NCBI GenBank assembly: GCA_947489425.1
Contig: CANLDL010000004.1
Coordinates: forward strand, 390,798 to 454,797
DNA length: 64,000 nucleotides
Direction of reading: 5' to 3'
Source of the DNA: an uncultured Pseudomonadales bacterium
GTDB lineage: Bacteria; Pseudomonadota; Gammaproteobacteria; Pseudomonadales; Cellvibrionaceae
Part shown: positions 10,416 to 21,080 of the stretch, piece by piece
Numbering within the stretch: the first letter of the stretch is position 1
Layout: the number at the start of each line of letters is the position of its first letter
Made by a program: the position numbers and the translations under genes
Notes under the pieces: model-generated
The model's database searches: none
Seen by the model: only the letters and a program-made list of their open reading frames with translations
Told to the model about the DNA's origin: nothing

Positions 10416-13181
10416 ATGAAGTTGTTTTTTTCTAGTTTCGCTCCGCGGTTATTCATTAGTTTATTGGTTAGCTTGTTATTATTTAATAGTGCTCGTGCTC
10501 AAGAAATATATCAAATTGATGATATTCAGATTTTGGGCTTGCAGCGGGTTTCGGCAGCCACGGTTTTTTCTACTATTGATATTGAAGCGGGCACTCAAGT
10601 ATCTGACATACAGCTCCAAAATGCTATTCGCGACTTATTCGATACCGGGTTCTTCGACGATGTTAATATAGGCCGAGATGATAATGTGCTTGTCATTAGC
10701 CTTAAAGAACGGCCGGTTATTAGTCGGCTTGTGATCGAGGGTAATAAAATTCTTGAAGAGGATGCTCTGAGGGAAGGGTTAAAAAATATTGGCTTAGCCG
10801 AAGGCGAGGTCTTTAAGCAATCTGCGCTAGAGGCTATTTCTAAGCAACTTAATGCACAGTATGGTTCACTTGGGCGTTATTCCGCAGAAATTAATACACT
10901 GACTCAGTTTCAAGCTAATAATCAAGTGGTTGTTGGTATCCAAATCAATGAGGGTCGTGTTGCCAAAATCAAACAAATTAGAATTGTTGGTAATAAAGAA
11001 TTTAAAGAAAAAAAACTACGTAAGCTATTTGGTCTTAATAAAACAGGTACCTGGTCTTGGATCACTGGTAACGATAAGTATGCCCGTGAGCAGCTATCGG
11101 GCGATTTGGAGAAGCTCAAGTCATTTTATTTAGACCGTGGCTTTTTAAATTTTAGAGTTAAGTCTACCCTGGTATCTCTTAGCCCTGATAAAGAGACAGT
11201 TTTTATCACGGTTAATGTCTTTGAAGGAAAGAAATTACGTATTGGTGAAATAGCTATTTCGGGTGATCCTATTCTTCCAGAAGAAGAAATTAGAGTGTTA
11301 ATTGGTATTAACGAAGGTGATGTTTTTTCTCAGTTAAGTGTAACCCAGACAGAGAGCGTACTTCAGCGCGCCTTGGGTAATGAAGGTTATAGTGCTGCAA
11401 GGGTCAGCGGTATTCCCGAAGTTGTGAGCACTGATGAAAACAATGCCGACATTGTTAAAGGTGATGATGAGTCGATTAAACTTACATTCTTTGTGACGCC
11501 CGGTTCCATTAGCTATGTCAGGCGTATTAGTTTTTCGGGTAATACCGCGACCTCTGACAATGTGTTAAGACGTGAAATGAGACAGCTTGAGGGTGCACCA
11601 GTTTCGACGCAAAAGATAGAGCAGTCTAAAACGCGTTTAGAGCGATTAGGTTTTTTTGGTAGCGTTAACGTTGAGACTCGCGATGTGCCTGGTAGCGTGG
11701 ATCAAGTTGATGTTGAATTTACCGTAACAGAACAACCAACAGCTAATGTTAACCTTTCGTTGGGCTTTTCTGGTGATAATGGATTTAACGTAGGTGCAGG
11801 CCTACAAAATAATAATTGGTTGGGCAGTGGTAAAAACTTTGGTTTTAACGTGCAAACTGGCAGCTCTCTTACTGCTTACAATTTGAGTTTTCGCGATCCT
11901 TACTACACTGCCGATGGTGTGAGTCGTAGTGTTAGGCTGTTTTTTAGGCAGAGAGATTTTGACGAAATTGATGTATCCAATTTTGCATCGGATACTATTG
12001 GGGTTAATGTTAACTTTGGCTATCCTATCTCTGAGACCTCTCGTTTATCTTTTGGGGTTGGTCTTCAGAATATTTCTATCCAAGCGGGTACGACAGCTCC
12101 GCAAGAGGTCCAGGGTACACCGATACTCAGAGACGGTGTTGAAAATTTCTCTATATCTAATAGCTTTTTTGAGAGCGATATACTGCCTGTAATTGGTGAC
12201 TCTGGTAGTAATGTTGCGGCTAATATTGACGACGCCGATACTAATAATAATGGCTTTATCGATGAATTTGACGATTTCGGCGATCTTGAGCAATCCGAAC
12301 TGGCTAATTTAATTATTAATGAAAGTGCACCACCAGCTACATCTGGTTTTACCGAAATCGACCCAGCTGCTGTCGCTCAAGACACTCCGGAAGGTTTTCT
12401 TGATGAATTTGGGGATGACTTTACTACTCTTACCTTTGATTTGGGTTGGTCAAAATCGACCCTTAACCGGGGCCTTTTCCCAACCAAAGGCTCATCTCAG
12501 CGATTCAGTGCCGAAGTGGCGGTGCCAGGTGGAGATTTAGAATTCTTCAAGTTGATTTATACCAATGATACTTATTTCCCGCTCACTAATAGTACTGCGT
12601 TGCATTTACGAGGCCGTTTTGGTTTTGCTGATGGTTATGGTGAAATCGATCAATTGCCTTTCTTTGAGAACTTTTTGTCAGGCGGCATCGGTTCGGTCCG
12701 TGGTTTTGAGAATAGTAGTTTAGGCCCTAAAGGAACGCCTGCGAATGCCTTTGTAGCTGCGCCTGTTGCTCTTAATGCCACAGCTGGTAATGTTGATGAT
12801 CTTGATTTTGTTTATGTCCAGCAAGCTAATGGCCAATTATTAACGGCGGGTGTTGATGACGATGATTTAGATACTATCGGGGGTAATATTCTCTTGGAGC
12901 TAAGTGCCGAATTAATTGTGCCGATTCCATTTATTGGTGCAACTGATAACGCACGCTTGTCTCTTTTCATCGATGCAGGTAATGTCTTTTCAACGGATTG
13001 TGGAGCTGGACAGGCCAACTGCGATAATATCGATTTAGGAAACTTAAGTGTTGCCGCCGGTGTTAGTCTTCAGTGGTTGTCGCCTGTGGGTCCACTGAGT
13101 TTTAACTTTTCTAATGCGATCCAAGAACAGCCCTTTGATGAGCCAGAGAGTTTTCAATTTACTTTAGGTCGTTCTTTCTAG
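10416..13181 (+). CDS. bamA: Outer membrane protein assembly factor BamA, with acidic EF-hand-like insertion
   Basis: Omp85 protein that inserts beta-barrels into the outer membrane. A signal peptide ends near SARA, followed by five POTRA domains and a C-terminal 16-strand barrel with the conserved GSVRGFE motif and a terminal Phe (LGRSF). At 921 residues it is about 110 longer than E. coli BamA. The extra length sits mainly in acidic barrel loops around residues 590-660 and 775-825. The first insert contains a 12-residue stretch at 608-619 (DTNNNGFIDEFD region) that fits a canonical EF-hand calcium loop. Neighbours rseP and skp match the conserved cluster. Confidence 0.97.
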   Translation: MKLFFSSFAPRLFISLLVSLLLFNSARAQEIYQIDDIQILGLQRVSAATVFSTIDIEAGTQVSDIQLQNAIRDLFDTGFFDDVNIGRDDNVLVISLKERPVISRLVIEGNKILEEDALREGLKNIGLAEGEVFKQSALEAISKQLNAQYGSLGRYSAEINTLTQFQANNQVVVGIQINEGRVAKIKQIRIVGNKEFKEKKLRKLFGLNKTGTWSWITGNDKYAREQLSGDLEKLKSFYLDRGFLNFRVKSTLVSLSPDKETVFITVNVFEGKKLRIGEIAISGDPILPEEEIRVLIGINEGDVFSQLSVTQTESVLQRALGNEGYSAARVSGIPEVVSTDENNADIVKGDDESIKLTFFVTPGSISYVRRISFSGNTATSDNVLRREMRQLEGAPVSTQKIEQSKTRLERLGFFGSVNVETRDVPGSVDQVDVEFTVTEQPTANVNLSLGFSGDNGFNVGAGLQNNNWLGSGKNFGFNVQTGSSLTAYNLSFRDPYYTADGVSRSVRLFFRQRDFDEIDVSNFASDTIGVNVNFGYPISETSRLSFGVGLQNISIQAGTTAPQEVQGTPILRDGVENFSISNSFFESDILPVIGDSGSNVAANIDDADTNNNGFIDEFDDFGDLEQSELANLIINESAPPATSGFTEIDPAAVAQDTPEGFLDEFGDDFTTLTFDLGWSKSTLNRGLFPTKGSSQRFSAEVAVPGGDLEFFKLIYTNDTYFPLTNSTALHLRGRFGFADGYGEIDQLPFFENFLSGGIGSVRGFENSSLGPKGTPANAFVAAPVALNATAGNVDDLDFVYVQQANGQLLTAGVDDDDLDTIGGNILLELSAELIVPIPFIGATDNARLSLFIDAGNVFSTDCGAGQANCDNIDLGNLSVAAGVSLQWLSPVGPLSFNFSNAIQEQPFDEPESFQFTLGRSF

Positions 13182-13244
13182 TCATTAATTATGTATCAAT
13201 ATTGCTGATGAAGAATTATTGATGCAAAAGTATAGAGTTTAATT

Positions 13245-13790
13245 ATGAATCATCTTTCCAAAATTTGTTTGCTGTTGCTTATTACAATAATCCCATCTAT
13301 TAGTTTTGCCGAGCAAAACATATTTGTTGTAGATGTACAGGCTGCTGCTCTTCGTTCTGACTATGCGAGGAGTATTTTAAAACAGGCAACGCAGAGTGAT
13401 AATTACACAAAAGGGGTCGCGGAATTCAATAAGTTAAGAGGCGAAGTCAAATCATTAGAAGATGATGCAAAAGCAAATCGTTTGACGTGGTCTGATGATC
13501 AGAAGAAAACCTTTAATCAAAAATTTGATAAAAAACTTAAGCAGGTGAATCAACTGGGTGGTCAGTTAGAGTCAGCAACAAGCTCATTACAAAATAGGAT
13601 AATTCAACAGCTAACCCCAGATATTGAGAGCATCGTCAAAGACATTATTGAAGAGAAAAATATAGATATATTAATGAATGCAAGATCGGGAGCAGTGTCT
13701 TTTCAAAAGCCTGAGTTTAATATCACAACTGAGCTTACCAGTAGGCTCAATGAAGTAAAGCCTCCCAAAAAACAATCCGAGGAAAAATAG
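13245..13790 (+). CDS. skp: Periplasmic chaperone Skp/OmpH
   Basis: Trimeric periplasmic chaperone carrying unfolded outer-membrane proteins to BamA. It has 181 residues with a signal peptide ending near SFAEQ and the OmpH-type pattern: a VVDVQAA N-terminal strand, then a long charged helical hairpin (tentacles), then a return to the body domain. It lies between bamA and lpxD, its usual place. Confidence 0.93.
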   Translation: MNHLSKICLLLLITIIPSISFAEQNIFVVDVQAAALRSDYARSILKQATQSDNYTKGVAEFNKLRGEVKSLEDDAKANRLTWSDDQKKTFNQKFDKKLKQVNQLGGQLESATSSLQNRIIQQLTPDIESIVKDIIEEKNIDILMNARSGAVSFQKPEFNITTELTSRLNEVKPPKKQSEEK

Positions 13791-13814
13791 TAAATAATTA
13801 ATAGAAATCAGGTC

Positions 13815-14819
13815 ATGTATACCTACACATTACAATATTTGTCTCAATATCTTGATGCGGACCTTGATGGGGATGCAGAGTTTGAAGTGAATGGCTTATC
13901 TAGCTTGATTTCTGCTGACGAGAAAAAATTGTCCCTGTATATGGGGGGGCGTTACAAAGATCAGCTAAAAGAGACTCAAGCAGGTTGTATTGTGTTAAAT
14001 GAAAGCAATACGGCAGCGTATAAAGGTAATAAGTTAGTTGTTGCTAACCCTTATTTATCCTATGCGAAATTAAGTGAGTTATTTGCATATAAGCCATTGG
14101 GTAATGTAGGAATACATCCTACAGCGGTTGTTGCTGACAATGCTATTATTGGCTCAAATGTCAGTATTGGTGCGAATACGGTTGTTGAAGAAAATACGCA
14201 AATTCTCGATAATAGTCATATAGGTGCCGGCGTCTATATTGGTGAAGGTGTAATAATCGGGAAAAACACAACGGTGCATGCCAATGTCACTATTCATCAT
14301 GATGTAGTAATTGGCGATGACTGCATTTTTCACAGTGGCTCAGTTATTGGTGCTGACGGGTTTGGATTTGCTCCATCGAGTGATGGATGGCAAAAAATTC
14401 ATCAACTTGGTAGTGTATTTATAGGCAATAATGTTGATATAGGTGCAAATACGGCAGTTGATCGAGGTGCACTGGATGATACTACCATAGGAGATGGTGT
14501 TAAAATCGATAATCTTGTGCAAATCGGTCATAATGTCAAAATAGGCGAAGCTACTGCGATTGCCTCTAAGACAGGTGTTGCTGGCAGTTCCATTATTGGC
14601 AAGCGCTGCACGATTGCTGGTGCAGTAGGTATTGCTGGTCATTTATCTATTGCGGATGATGTTCACATTACTGGGATGACACTTGTGTCAAAATCAATAC
14701 CTAAGGCGGGCTCATATTCTTCGGGAACAACGATGACAACAACCCGAGAATGGAGAAAGAATGCTGTTCGCTTCAATCAGTTAGATAAACTGGCTAGGCA
14801 AGTAAAATCAATTAAATAA
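13815..14819 (+). CDS. lpxD: UDP-3-O-acylglucosamine N-acyltransferase
   Basis: Third lipid A enzyme; transfers the N-linked hydroxyacyl chain from acyl-ACP. It has 334 residues with an N-terminal uridine-binding domain and a long left-handed hexapeptide-repeat helix (many I-G-x-x-V/A-x repeats). The catalytic His region is [13 protein letters not shown]. It is the first gene of the lpxD-fabZ-lpxA-lpxB run. Confidence 0.97.
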   Translation: MYTYTLQYLSQYLDADLDGDAEFEVNGLSSLISADEKKLSLYMGGRYKDQLKETQAGCIVLNESNTAAYKGNKLVVANPYLSYAKLSELFAYKPLGNVGIHPTAVVADNAIIGSNVSIGANTVVEENTQILDNSHIGAGVYIGEGVIIGKNTTVHANVTIHHDVVIGDDCIFHSGSVIGADGFGFAPSSDGWQKIHQLGSVFIGNNVDIGANTAVDRGALDDTTIGDGVKIDNLVQIGHNVKIGEATAIASKTGVAGSSIIGKRCTIAGAVGIAGHLSIADDVHITGMTLVSKSIPKAGSYSSGTTMTTTREWRKNAVRFNQLDKLARQVKSIK

Positions 14820-14833
14820 ATAAGGTTTGGCTT

Positions 14834-15271
14834 ATGATGGATGTTGTGGAAATAAAGAAGTGGTTGCCTCACCGATACCCATTTTTATTAGTGGATAGAG
14901 TAGTTGAACTGCGCGAAAATGAATATATTCGCGCCTATAAAAATATTAGTATTAATGAAGAGGTGTTTAATGGACACTTCCCTCAGGCACCTATCTTTCC
15001 AGGTGTGATGATAATCGAAGCAATGGCTCAAGCGTCAGGTATTCTTGGTTTTAAAAGCGTCGGTAAAACACCTGAGGATGGCTCGGTTTATTTATTTGCT
15101 GGGGCTGATAAAGTCCGGTTTCGTAGACAGGTTTTACCGGGTGATCGCTTAGAACTAGAAGCCACAGTATTATCGAAAAAAAGTAATATTTGGAAGTTTG
15201 AATGTCAAGCTTCCGTTGATGGTAAGCTCGCGGCTTCCGCGACTATTTTATGTGCTGATCGTAAAGTTTAG
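14834..15271 (+). CDS. fabZ: 3-hydroxyacyl-ACP dehydratase FabZ
   Basis: Hot-dog-fold dehydratase of fatty-acid elongation, 145 residues. [13 protein letters not shown] holds the catalytic His region, and [21 protein letters not shown] (in two parts) supplies the catalytic Glu helix. It competes with LpxA for 3-hydroxyacyl-ACP, so its position between lpxD and lpxA fits metabolic balance. Two adjacent ATG codons are possible starts. Confidence 0.97.
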   Translation: MMDVVEIKKWLPHRYPFLLVDRVVELRENEYIRAYKNISINEEVFNGHFPQAPIFPGVMIIEAMAQASGILGFKSVGKTPEDGSVYLFAGADKVRFRRQVLPGDRLELEATVLSKKSNIWKFECQASVDGKLAASATILCADRKV

Positions 15272-15276
15272 TGTGA

Positions 15277-16050
15277 ATGACTGTTCATCCTACTGCTATT
15301 GTCGATAAAGATGCTTCTATCGCCGCCGATGTTAGTATCGGCGCTTATTCAATTATTGGTCCCAATGTCGTTATAGAATCCAACTGTGTTATTGAGCCTC
15401 ATGTGATTATCAAGGGGCCAACGACGATTGGTTCTAACACACATATTTACCAATTCTCTTCTATAGGTGAAGCCACTCCCGATTTAAAGTACAAAGGTGA
15501 AAAAACAACCCTCGTGATCGGTGAGCATAATGTAATTCGAGAAGGGGTTACTATACACCGTGGTACTGTTCAAGATCGTAGTGAGACAACGATAGGCAAC
15601 CATAATTTAATTATGGCCTATGCTCATGTGGGCCATGATAGTGTTATAGGTGACCACTGCATCTTAGTAAATAATACAGCACTTGCCGGCCATGTACATA
15701 TTGGTGACTGGGCAATTTTAAGTGGATATACACTTGTTCATCAGTATTGCCGTATTGGTGCTCATGCCTTCACTGGTATGGGTAGTGCGATTGGTAAAGA
15801 TGTACCAGCGTATGTCATGGTTACTGGTGCTCCAGCAGAAGCAAAAACAATAAACGCGGAAGGCCTATCAAGACGTGGTTTTTCTAAAGATGCCATCCGT
15901 GTTTTACAAAAAGCATTTAAGATTGTTTACCGTAAGAAGTTAGTGCTATCAGAAGCTATCGAGCAGCTAGAGCTTTTGGCCGTCGATTGCAAAGAAGTAC
16001 AGTTGTTAATTAATAGCATTAACTGTGCTACGCGTGGCATTGTTCGCTAA
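15277..16050 (+). CDS. lpxA: UDP-N-acetylglucosamine O-acyltransferase
   Basis: First lipid A enzyme, a hexapeptide-repeat acyltransferase of 257 residues. The catalytic His lies in IMAYAHVGHDSVIGDH, and the C-terminal helical domain (GLSRRGFSKDAIRVLQKAFK region) is typical. The start is 5 bp after the fabZ stop. Confidence 0.97.
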   Translation: MTVHPTAIVDKDASIAADVSIGAYSIIGPNVVIESNCVIEPHVIIKGPTTIGSNTHIYQFSSIGEATPDLKYKGEKTTLVIGEHNVIREGVTIHRGTVQDRSETTIGNHNLIMAYAHVGHDSVIGDHCILVNNTALAGHVHIGDWAILSGYTLVHQYCRIGAHAFTGMGSAIGKDVPAYVMVTGAPAEAKTINAEGLSRRGFSKDAIRVLQKAFKIVYRKKLVLSEAIEQLELLAVDCKEVQLLINSINCATRGIVR

Positions 16051-16086
16051 TTAGTAGTGCCTTTTAATTCAGACTGAAATATATAT

Positions 16087-17247
16087 ATGAAAATCGGGAT
16101 AGTATCCGGTGAAATATCCGGTGACATTTTAGGTGCTGGGTTAATAAGAGAATTAAAAGTTTTTTACCCTGACGCAGAGTTTGTTGGTATTGGGGGTAAA
16201 AAAATGATCGCAGAGGGCTTGGATAGCCTTTTCCCTCAAGATCGATTAGCAGTTGTAGGTTTTGTAGAGCCTTTTAAGCGATTGCCTGAATTATTGTCTA
16301 TTAGAAAGCAATTGTACCTTCATTTTACACAGCATAAATTTGATGTGTTTATTGGTATTGACTCTCCTGACTTTAATACAGGTTTAGAAGAAAAACTTAG
16401 AAAGTCGGGTATAAAAACAGTGCATTATGTCAGCCCGTCTGTATGGGCATGGCGTCAAGGTAGGATTAAAAAAATTTCTCGTGCTGTCGATCTAATGTTG
16501 ACTTTACTGCCCTTTGAAAACGACATATACGAAAAACATAATATCCCTGTTAAGTTTGTTGGGCATCCCTTAGCTGATAAATTCCCCTTAGAGAATAACC
16601 ACGAAGCAGCCAAACAAGCACTCAAAGATTTATTGGATAAAAAGCAACTACATTACGATATAGCTCGCCCAATGCTTGCTTGTCTACCAGGCAGTAGAGG
16701 CAGCGAGGTTAATCTAATTGGCCCTGTGCTTTGGCATTCAATTAAGGAATCTATTAATACTATAAAAGATTTGCAGGTGATAGTGCCTGCTGCTAATCCA
16801 ATCAGGCGAGAACAGATTGAGGCGCAATTAAAAGATTATCCGGACTTGCCAATTAGCGTTATCGATGGTTTTTCCCATGAGATTATGTCTGCATCTGATG
16901 GTGTCTTACTTGCATCTGGCACCACTGCATTAGAGGCAATGTTACTTAAAAAGCCAATGGTCGTAGTTTGTAAGATAGCCCCATTATCTTATTATTTAAT
17001 CTCACTGTTATTAAAAGTCCCTTATCTATCCTTACCTAATTTATTGGCAGATGAACTACTTGCCCCTGAGTTTATACAAGGCGACGCAACCGTTGAGAAT
17101 GTCAGCAGTAGCGTGTTGCATATGCTCTCATCACCTAATAAAAATATTAAAAAATTTACTGAGCTTCATGAAAGCCTTATGGGTAATGCTGATATTGAGT
17201 CCGCAAAGGCGGTTCATGATTTACTCTCCGAGAAGCACAATGCTTGA
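16087..17247 (+). CDS. lpxB: Lipid-A-disaccharide synthase
   Basis: Membrane-associated GT-B glycosyltransferase joining lipid X and UDP-diacylglucosamine. It has 386 residues. The N-terminal [16 protein letters not shown], the central [13 protein letters not shown] and the C-terminal [18 protein letters not shown] segments are family signatures. It overlaps rnhB by 8 bp. Confidence 0.97.
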   Translation: MKIGIVSGEISGDILGAGLIRELKVFYPDAEFVGIGGKKMIAEGLDSLFPQDRLAVVGFVEPFKRLPELLSIRKQLYLHFTQHKFDVFIGIDSPDFNTGLEEKLRKSGIKTVHYVSPSVWAWRQGRIKKISRAVDLMLTLLPFENDIYEKHNIPVKFVGHPLADKFPLENNHEAAKQALKDLLDKKQLHYDIARPMLACLPGSRGSEVNLIGPVLWHSIKESINTIKDLQVIVPAANPIRREQIEAQLKDYPDLPISVIDGFSHEIMSASDGVLLASGTTALEAMLLKKPMVVVCKIAPLSYYLISLLLKVPYLSLPNLLADELLAPEFIQGDATVENVSSSVLHMLSSPNKNIKKFTELHESLMGNADIESAKAVHDLLSEKHNA

Positions 17248-17830
17248 GCCATTTGTTAGTTGCTATCAAGGTACTTTGGTAGCGGGTGTCGATGAAGTAG
17301 GCCGAGGGCCCCTAGCCGGTGATGTTGTGACTGCTGCTGTGATTCTTGATCCTAACTGTAAAATTGATGGGCTAAATGACTCAAAAAAACTATCGGAGAA
17401 AAAACGGGATAATTTGTACGAGCTAATTAAAGAGAAGGCGTTATGCTACTCGATTGCACGTTGCTCAGTTGAAGAAATAGACAGCATCAATATATTGCAA
17501 GCCAGCCTGCTTGCTATGAAAAGAGCAGTCGAAGACCTATCTATACAACCGGAGCATGTACTAGTTGATGGCAATAAAATCCCTGATTGGGCGTATAATT
17601 CCGAAGCTGTTGTGAAAGGTGATGCACGAGTAGAGTGCATCGCTGCTGCTTCAATTTTGGCAAAGGTAACACGCGATAGGGAAATGATAGCCTATGACGA
17701 AATATACCCAGGTTTTGGTTTTGCAAAACATAAAGGCTATCCCACACAGCAACATAGGGAAGCACTTAAGCAAATGGGTGTTACACCTATACATAGGCGC
17801 TCCTACGCACCTGTTAAAGCATTTCTGTAA
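17240..17830 (+). CDS. rnhB: Ribonuclease HII
   Basis: Removes ribonucleotides from RNA-DNA hybrids. I start it at the ATG at 17240 ([11 protein letters not shown]...), giving 196 residues with [17 protein letters not shown] near the N-terminus holding the first catalytic Asp/Glu. The frame is open for 63 more codons upstream, but that part lies inside lpxB and is unlike the family. In E. coli dnaE follows rnhB; here it does not. Confidence 0.96.
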   Translation: MLEPFVSCYQGTLVAGVDEVGRGPLAGDVVTAAVILDPNCKIDGLNDSKKLSEKKRDNLYELIKEKALCYSIARCSVEEIDSINILQASLLAMKRAVEDLSIQPEHVLVDGNKIPDWAYNSEAVVKGDARVECIAAASILAKVTRDREMIAYDEIYPGFGFAKHKGYPTQQHREALKQMGVTPIHRRSYAPVKAFL

Positions 17831-17981
17831 AAAATTAGCTATGTGTGATCTTTTCTAATACGGCTTTTAGAGGTTAGTGCTAGTATATAGGGCGTAGAAA
17901 TAGCATAAAATAAACATCATAATAGAATTGTTATGATTTGATACAGTCCATTAGTACTGTAGTAATGAATATAGGAAAATT

Positions 17982-18845
17982 ATGGTACAAGATCGCAAAG
18001 AACCCACTTTTTCATCACCATCCAACAAAGCTTCGCTGAGTGATGATGCTAAACAGTCAAACGTACAAAATACCCAACAGCCTAGTCAAAGAGCTAATAC
18101 ACGCCCACAAGTAATGATCCAAAAACAACCCTCATCACTATTGTGGATTGCATTGTTGATTGCGCTGTTGGCATCGGCAGCAAGTGGCTATATTTTTTGG
18201 CAATTTACGCTTTCCCAAAAAGTAGTCGCCGAGCAACAAGAACGACTGGTAGAGCTTGAAAATAAGTTATTGTTATCCGATGATGAATCAACACAATCAC
18301 TGACTGCACTTACAGCAAATGTTAAAGGCCTGGATAAAAATGTAAGCGTGGCAATGAGCGAAGTTGATAAATTATGGGCGACGCGTAACGCTAACCTTAA
18401 AAAGTTGGCGGCGGCTAAAACTGAACTAAGTACGCGTATTGATGAAACTGGCAAACGTATTGATAAGTCAGACAAGAGTATAAATGCAAGTAGTAGTCAG
18501 TCTAAAAAAGCTATAGATGCCATAGATGCTAAGCTAAAGAAAAGCTTAGTAAGTATTAGACAAAACTCTTCAGAACAAGAACTATTGCTCAAATCATTAC
18601 GTGAAAGATCTTCTGAGCAAAGTCAAACGATTAAGAACCTCCGTTCGGCTTTAGATAAGGGTTCTAATACCGATAAAGTTGCCAGTCTAGAGCAACAGCT
18701 AGAACAGCTTTCACAGCAACTAAATATACTTTCACGTCGAACAAAAGAATACGATGAAGCAATAGAGTCTTTTGATAAGTTTAGATTAACCACTAACCGT
18801 GATCTTATTACTCTAAAAAGTCGCACAGGTATAGCACCTCAATAA
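17982..18845 (+). CDS. Inner-membrane coiled-coil protein of unknown function
   Basis: Protein of 287 residues that I do not recognise as a named family. Residues 1-50 are polar and low-complexity (Ser/Gln/Asn-rich). One transmembrane helix lies at about 53-73, and the rest is a long helical region rich in Leu heptads and Ser/Lys/Glu/Gln, typical of a periplasmic coiled coil. An ATAGGA motif precedes the ATG. It stands between rnhB and fumA with 150 bp upstream and about 90 bp downstream, so it may be monocistronic. Confidence 0.8.
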   Translation: MVQDRKEPTFSSPSNKASLSDDAKQSNVQNTQQPSQRANTRPQVMIQKQPSSLLWIALLIALLASAASGYIFWQFTLSQKVVAEQQERLVELENKLLLSDDESTQSLTALTANVKGLDKNVSVAMSEVDKLWATRNANLKKLAAAKTELSTRIDETGKRIDKSDKSINASSSQSKKAIDAIDAKLKKSLVSIRQNSSEQELLLKSLRERSSEQSQTIKNLRSALDKGSNTDKVASLEQQLEQLSQQLNILSRRTKEYDEAIESFDKFRLTTNRDLITLKSRTGIAPQ

Positions 18846-18936
18846 AAACCACTAAATAGCCAATAAAACAATTGTGCTGATTATTTTCAAATATGAATCA
18901 GCAGAAAGTGAATGTAGCTAAAAGGTAGAAAATATT

Positions 18937-20457
18937 ATGACCACAATAATTAAACAAGATGATGTAATTGATAGTATTGCTGATGCATTGCAATTTATTT
19001 CATATTATCACCCGCTTGATTTTATTCAGGCCGTTCATCAAGCCTATGAGCGTGAAGCTAATCCGGCGGCAAAAGATGCAATGGCTCAAATTCTTATTAA
19101 TTCGCGTATGTGTGCCGAAGGTCATAGGCCTATTTGTCAAGATACCGGTATCGTGTCTGCCTTTGTTGAAGTAGGTATGGATGTCCAATTTGAGGCCACT
19201 ATGGGCCTTGATGATATGATTAACGAAGGCGTAAGGCGTGCTTATAACCATCCCGAGAATTTACTGCGAGCATCAATTCTATCGGACCCAGATGGCGCCC
19301 GGAAAAATACAGGTGACAATACGCCTGCGGTAATCAATTACAAAATTGTTCCAGGCAACAAAGTTGAGGTGCATGTTGCGGCAAAAGGTGGCGGTAGTGA
19401 GGCCAAATCTAAGTTTGCTATGCTAAACCCTTCCGATTCAGTCGTCGATTGGATTCTTAGCGTTGTACCTACTATGGGTGCTGGCTGGTGCCCTCCAGGT
19501 ATTTTAGGCGTAGGTATTGGCGGCACTGCAGAAAAAGCCATGATACTTGCGAAAGAAGCACTATTAGAGCCTATCAATATACAAGAATTGCAAGAAAAAG
19601 GTGCAGAAAACAGAGCAGAAGAGCTACGTTTAGAACTCCACGATAAAGTGAATCGTCTAGGTATTGGTGCACAAGGTCTGGGGGGCTTAACCACGGTATT
19701 AGATGTTAAAGTAAAAGACTTTCCTTCACATGCGGCCAATAAAGCTGTGGCAATTATCCCAAATTGTGCCGCGACGCGTCATACTCATTTTACATTGGAT
19801 GGATCTGGCCCTGCGACACAAACACCTCCGAGTTTAGATGATTGGCCAAAAATTGCTTGGGAAATTGGTGATAGTACCCGCCGTGTCAATTTAGATACTG
19901 TGACTCCAGCAGATGTACTTGAATGGCAGCCAGGAGAAACTATTTTACTATCAGGTAAATTATTAACAGGACGGGATGCTGCTCATAAGCGTATGGTTGA
20001 TATGATCAACAAAGGTGAAGAACTCCCAGTCGACCTAAAAGGCCGTTTTATCTATTATGTAGGCCCAGTTGACCCTATAGGTGGTGAAGTCGTCGGGCCT
20101 GCAGGGCCTACAACGGCTACTCGTATGGATAAATTTACGCGGACTATGCTCGAAAAAACCGGCCTTTTAGGTATGGTAGGTAAAGCAGAGCGTGGTGTGG
20201 AGGCTATTGGTGCCATCAAAGATAATAAAGCAGTATATTTAATGGCCGTAGGTGGTTCTGCGTACTTAGTCTCTAAAGCGATTATTGGTTCAAAAGTGCT
20301 CGCCTTCGAAGATCTTGGTATGGAAGCGATCTATGAGTTTGAAATCAAAGATATGCCTGTAACTGTTGCTGTTGATTCAAAAGGTGAGTCTGTACACCAA
20401 ACTGGCCCAGAGATATGGAAGGCCAAGATTGAAGAAGGTGTATTATCGATTCAATAA
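18937..20457 (+). CDS. fumA: Fumarate hydratase, class I (iron-sulfur)
   Basis: TCA-cycle enzyme interconverting fumarate and malate with an oxygen-sensitive 4Fe-4S cluster. It has 506 residues, the normal size for single-chain class I fumarases. Cluster-binding Cys candidates are in RMCAEGHRPICQDTG and IPNCAATRHTHF, and the GPVDPIGGEVVGPAGPTTATRM segment (in pieces) marks the beta-domain. It is followed by phhB after 110 bp. Confidence 0.95.
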   Translation: MTTIIKQDDVIDSIADALQFISYYHPLDFIQAVHQAYEREANPAAKDAMAQILINSRMCAEGHRPICQDTGIVSAFVEVGMDVQFEATMGLDDMINEGVRRAYNHPENLLRASILSDPDGARKNTGDNTPAVINYKIVPGNKVEVHVAAKGGGSEAKSKFAMLNPSDSVVDWILSVVPTMGAGWCPPGILGVGIGGTAEKAMILAKEALLEPINIQELQEKGAENRAEELRLELHDKVNRLGIGAQGLGGLTTVLDVKVKDFPSHAANKAVAIIPNCAATRHTHFTLDGSGPATQTPPSLDDWPKIAWEIGDSTRRVNLDTVTPADVLEWQPGETILLSGKLLTGRDAAHKRMVDMINKGEELPVDLKGRFIYYVGPVDPIGGEVVGPAGPTTATRMDKFTRTMLEKTGLLGMVGKAERGVEAIGAIKDNKAVYLMAVGGSAYLVSKAIIGSKVLAFEDLGMEAIYEFEIKDMPVTVAVDSKGESVHQTGPEIWKAKIEEGVLSIQ

Positions 20458-20567
20458 GTGTGAGTATATTAGCGTTTATATAGTGTTCACCTATATATGA
20501 GATCCTTATATACAACACGCTACTAAGAGTCGCAGCGTATAAATTGCTTAAATACTGGAGAATAGTT

Positions 20568-20921
20568 ATGTCACCTACCAATAAGCAACCTCTTACAGCA
20601 CAAATCTGTGAAGCTTGTCTTCCAGATGCGCCGTTAGTTACAGAACAAGAGCAAATAGAATTACTTGCCGAGTTAACTGATTGGAGCATTATCGTAGAAG
20701 AAAATGTGAAGCAGCTATCAAAGCAATATATGTTTGGCAATTTTGTAGAGGCGCAGGCTTTTAGCAATCAAGTAGGCGAGATTGCCGAACAGGCAGGACA
20801 TCACCCTGCCATATTGACTGAATGGGGCAAGGTTACAGTACGTTGGTGGTCCCATAAGATTGCTGGACTTCACAAAAATGACTTTGTTATGGCTGCAAAG
20901 ACGGATTTAATAAGAAAATAG
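20568..20921 (+). CDS. phhB: 4a-hydroxytetrahydrobiopterin dehydratase (pterin carbinolamine dehydratase)
   Basis: Recycles the 4a-hydroxy-pterin formed by aromatic amino-acid hydroxylases; in some bacteria it also supports PhhA expression. The ATG at 20568, with GGAG upstream, gives 117 residues. The PCD signature (E-x3-HHP, W, WW-x-H and D) is visible in [20 protein letters not shown] and the following [13 protein letters not shown]. No phenylalanine hydroxylase gene is nearby. Confidence 0.92.
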   Translation: MSPTNKQPLTAQICEACLPDAPLVTEQEQIELLAELTDWSIIVEENVKQLSKQYMFGNFVEAQAFSNQVGEIAEQAGHHPAILTEWGKVTVRWWSHKIAGLHKNDFVMAAKTDLIRK

Positions 20922-21080
20922 AAGGTTTTTATTATTTATTAGGCATTTTCGTTATTTGTTACTTGAGTTGTTGGGCAATAAAGCCCAGAATTAGGACGAC
21001 AATTGTTATTATTAAATATTTTTATTTACTCTCGGTTATTAATAACTAAAAATTAAAAAATAGGACTTTAGGAGGTCTTC

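Noticed and set aside
17051..17239. 63-codon N-terminal extension of rnhB
   Set aside because: It lies inside lpxB in another frame, and the family begins at the ATG at 17240.
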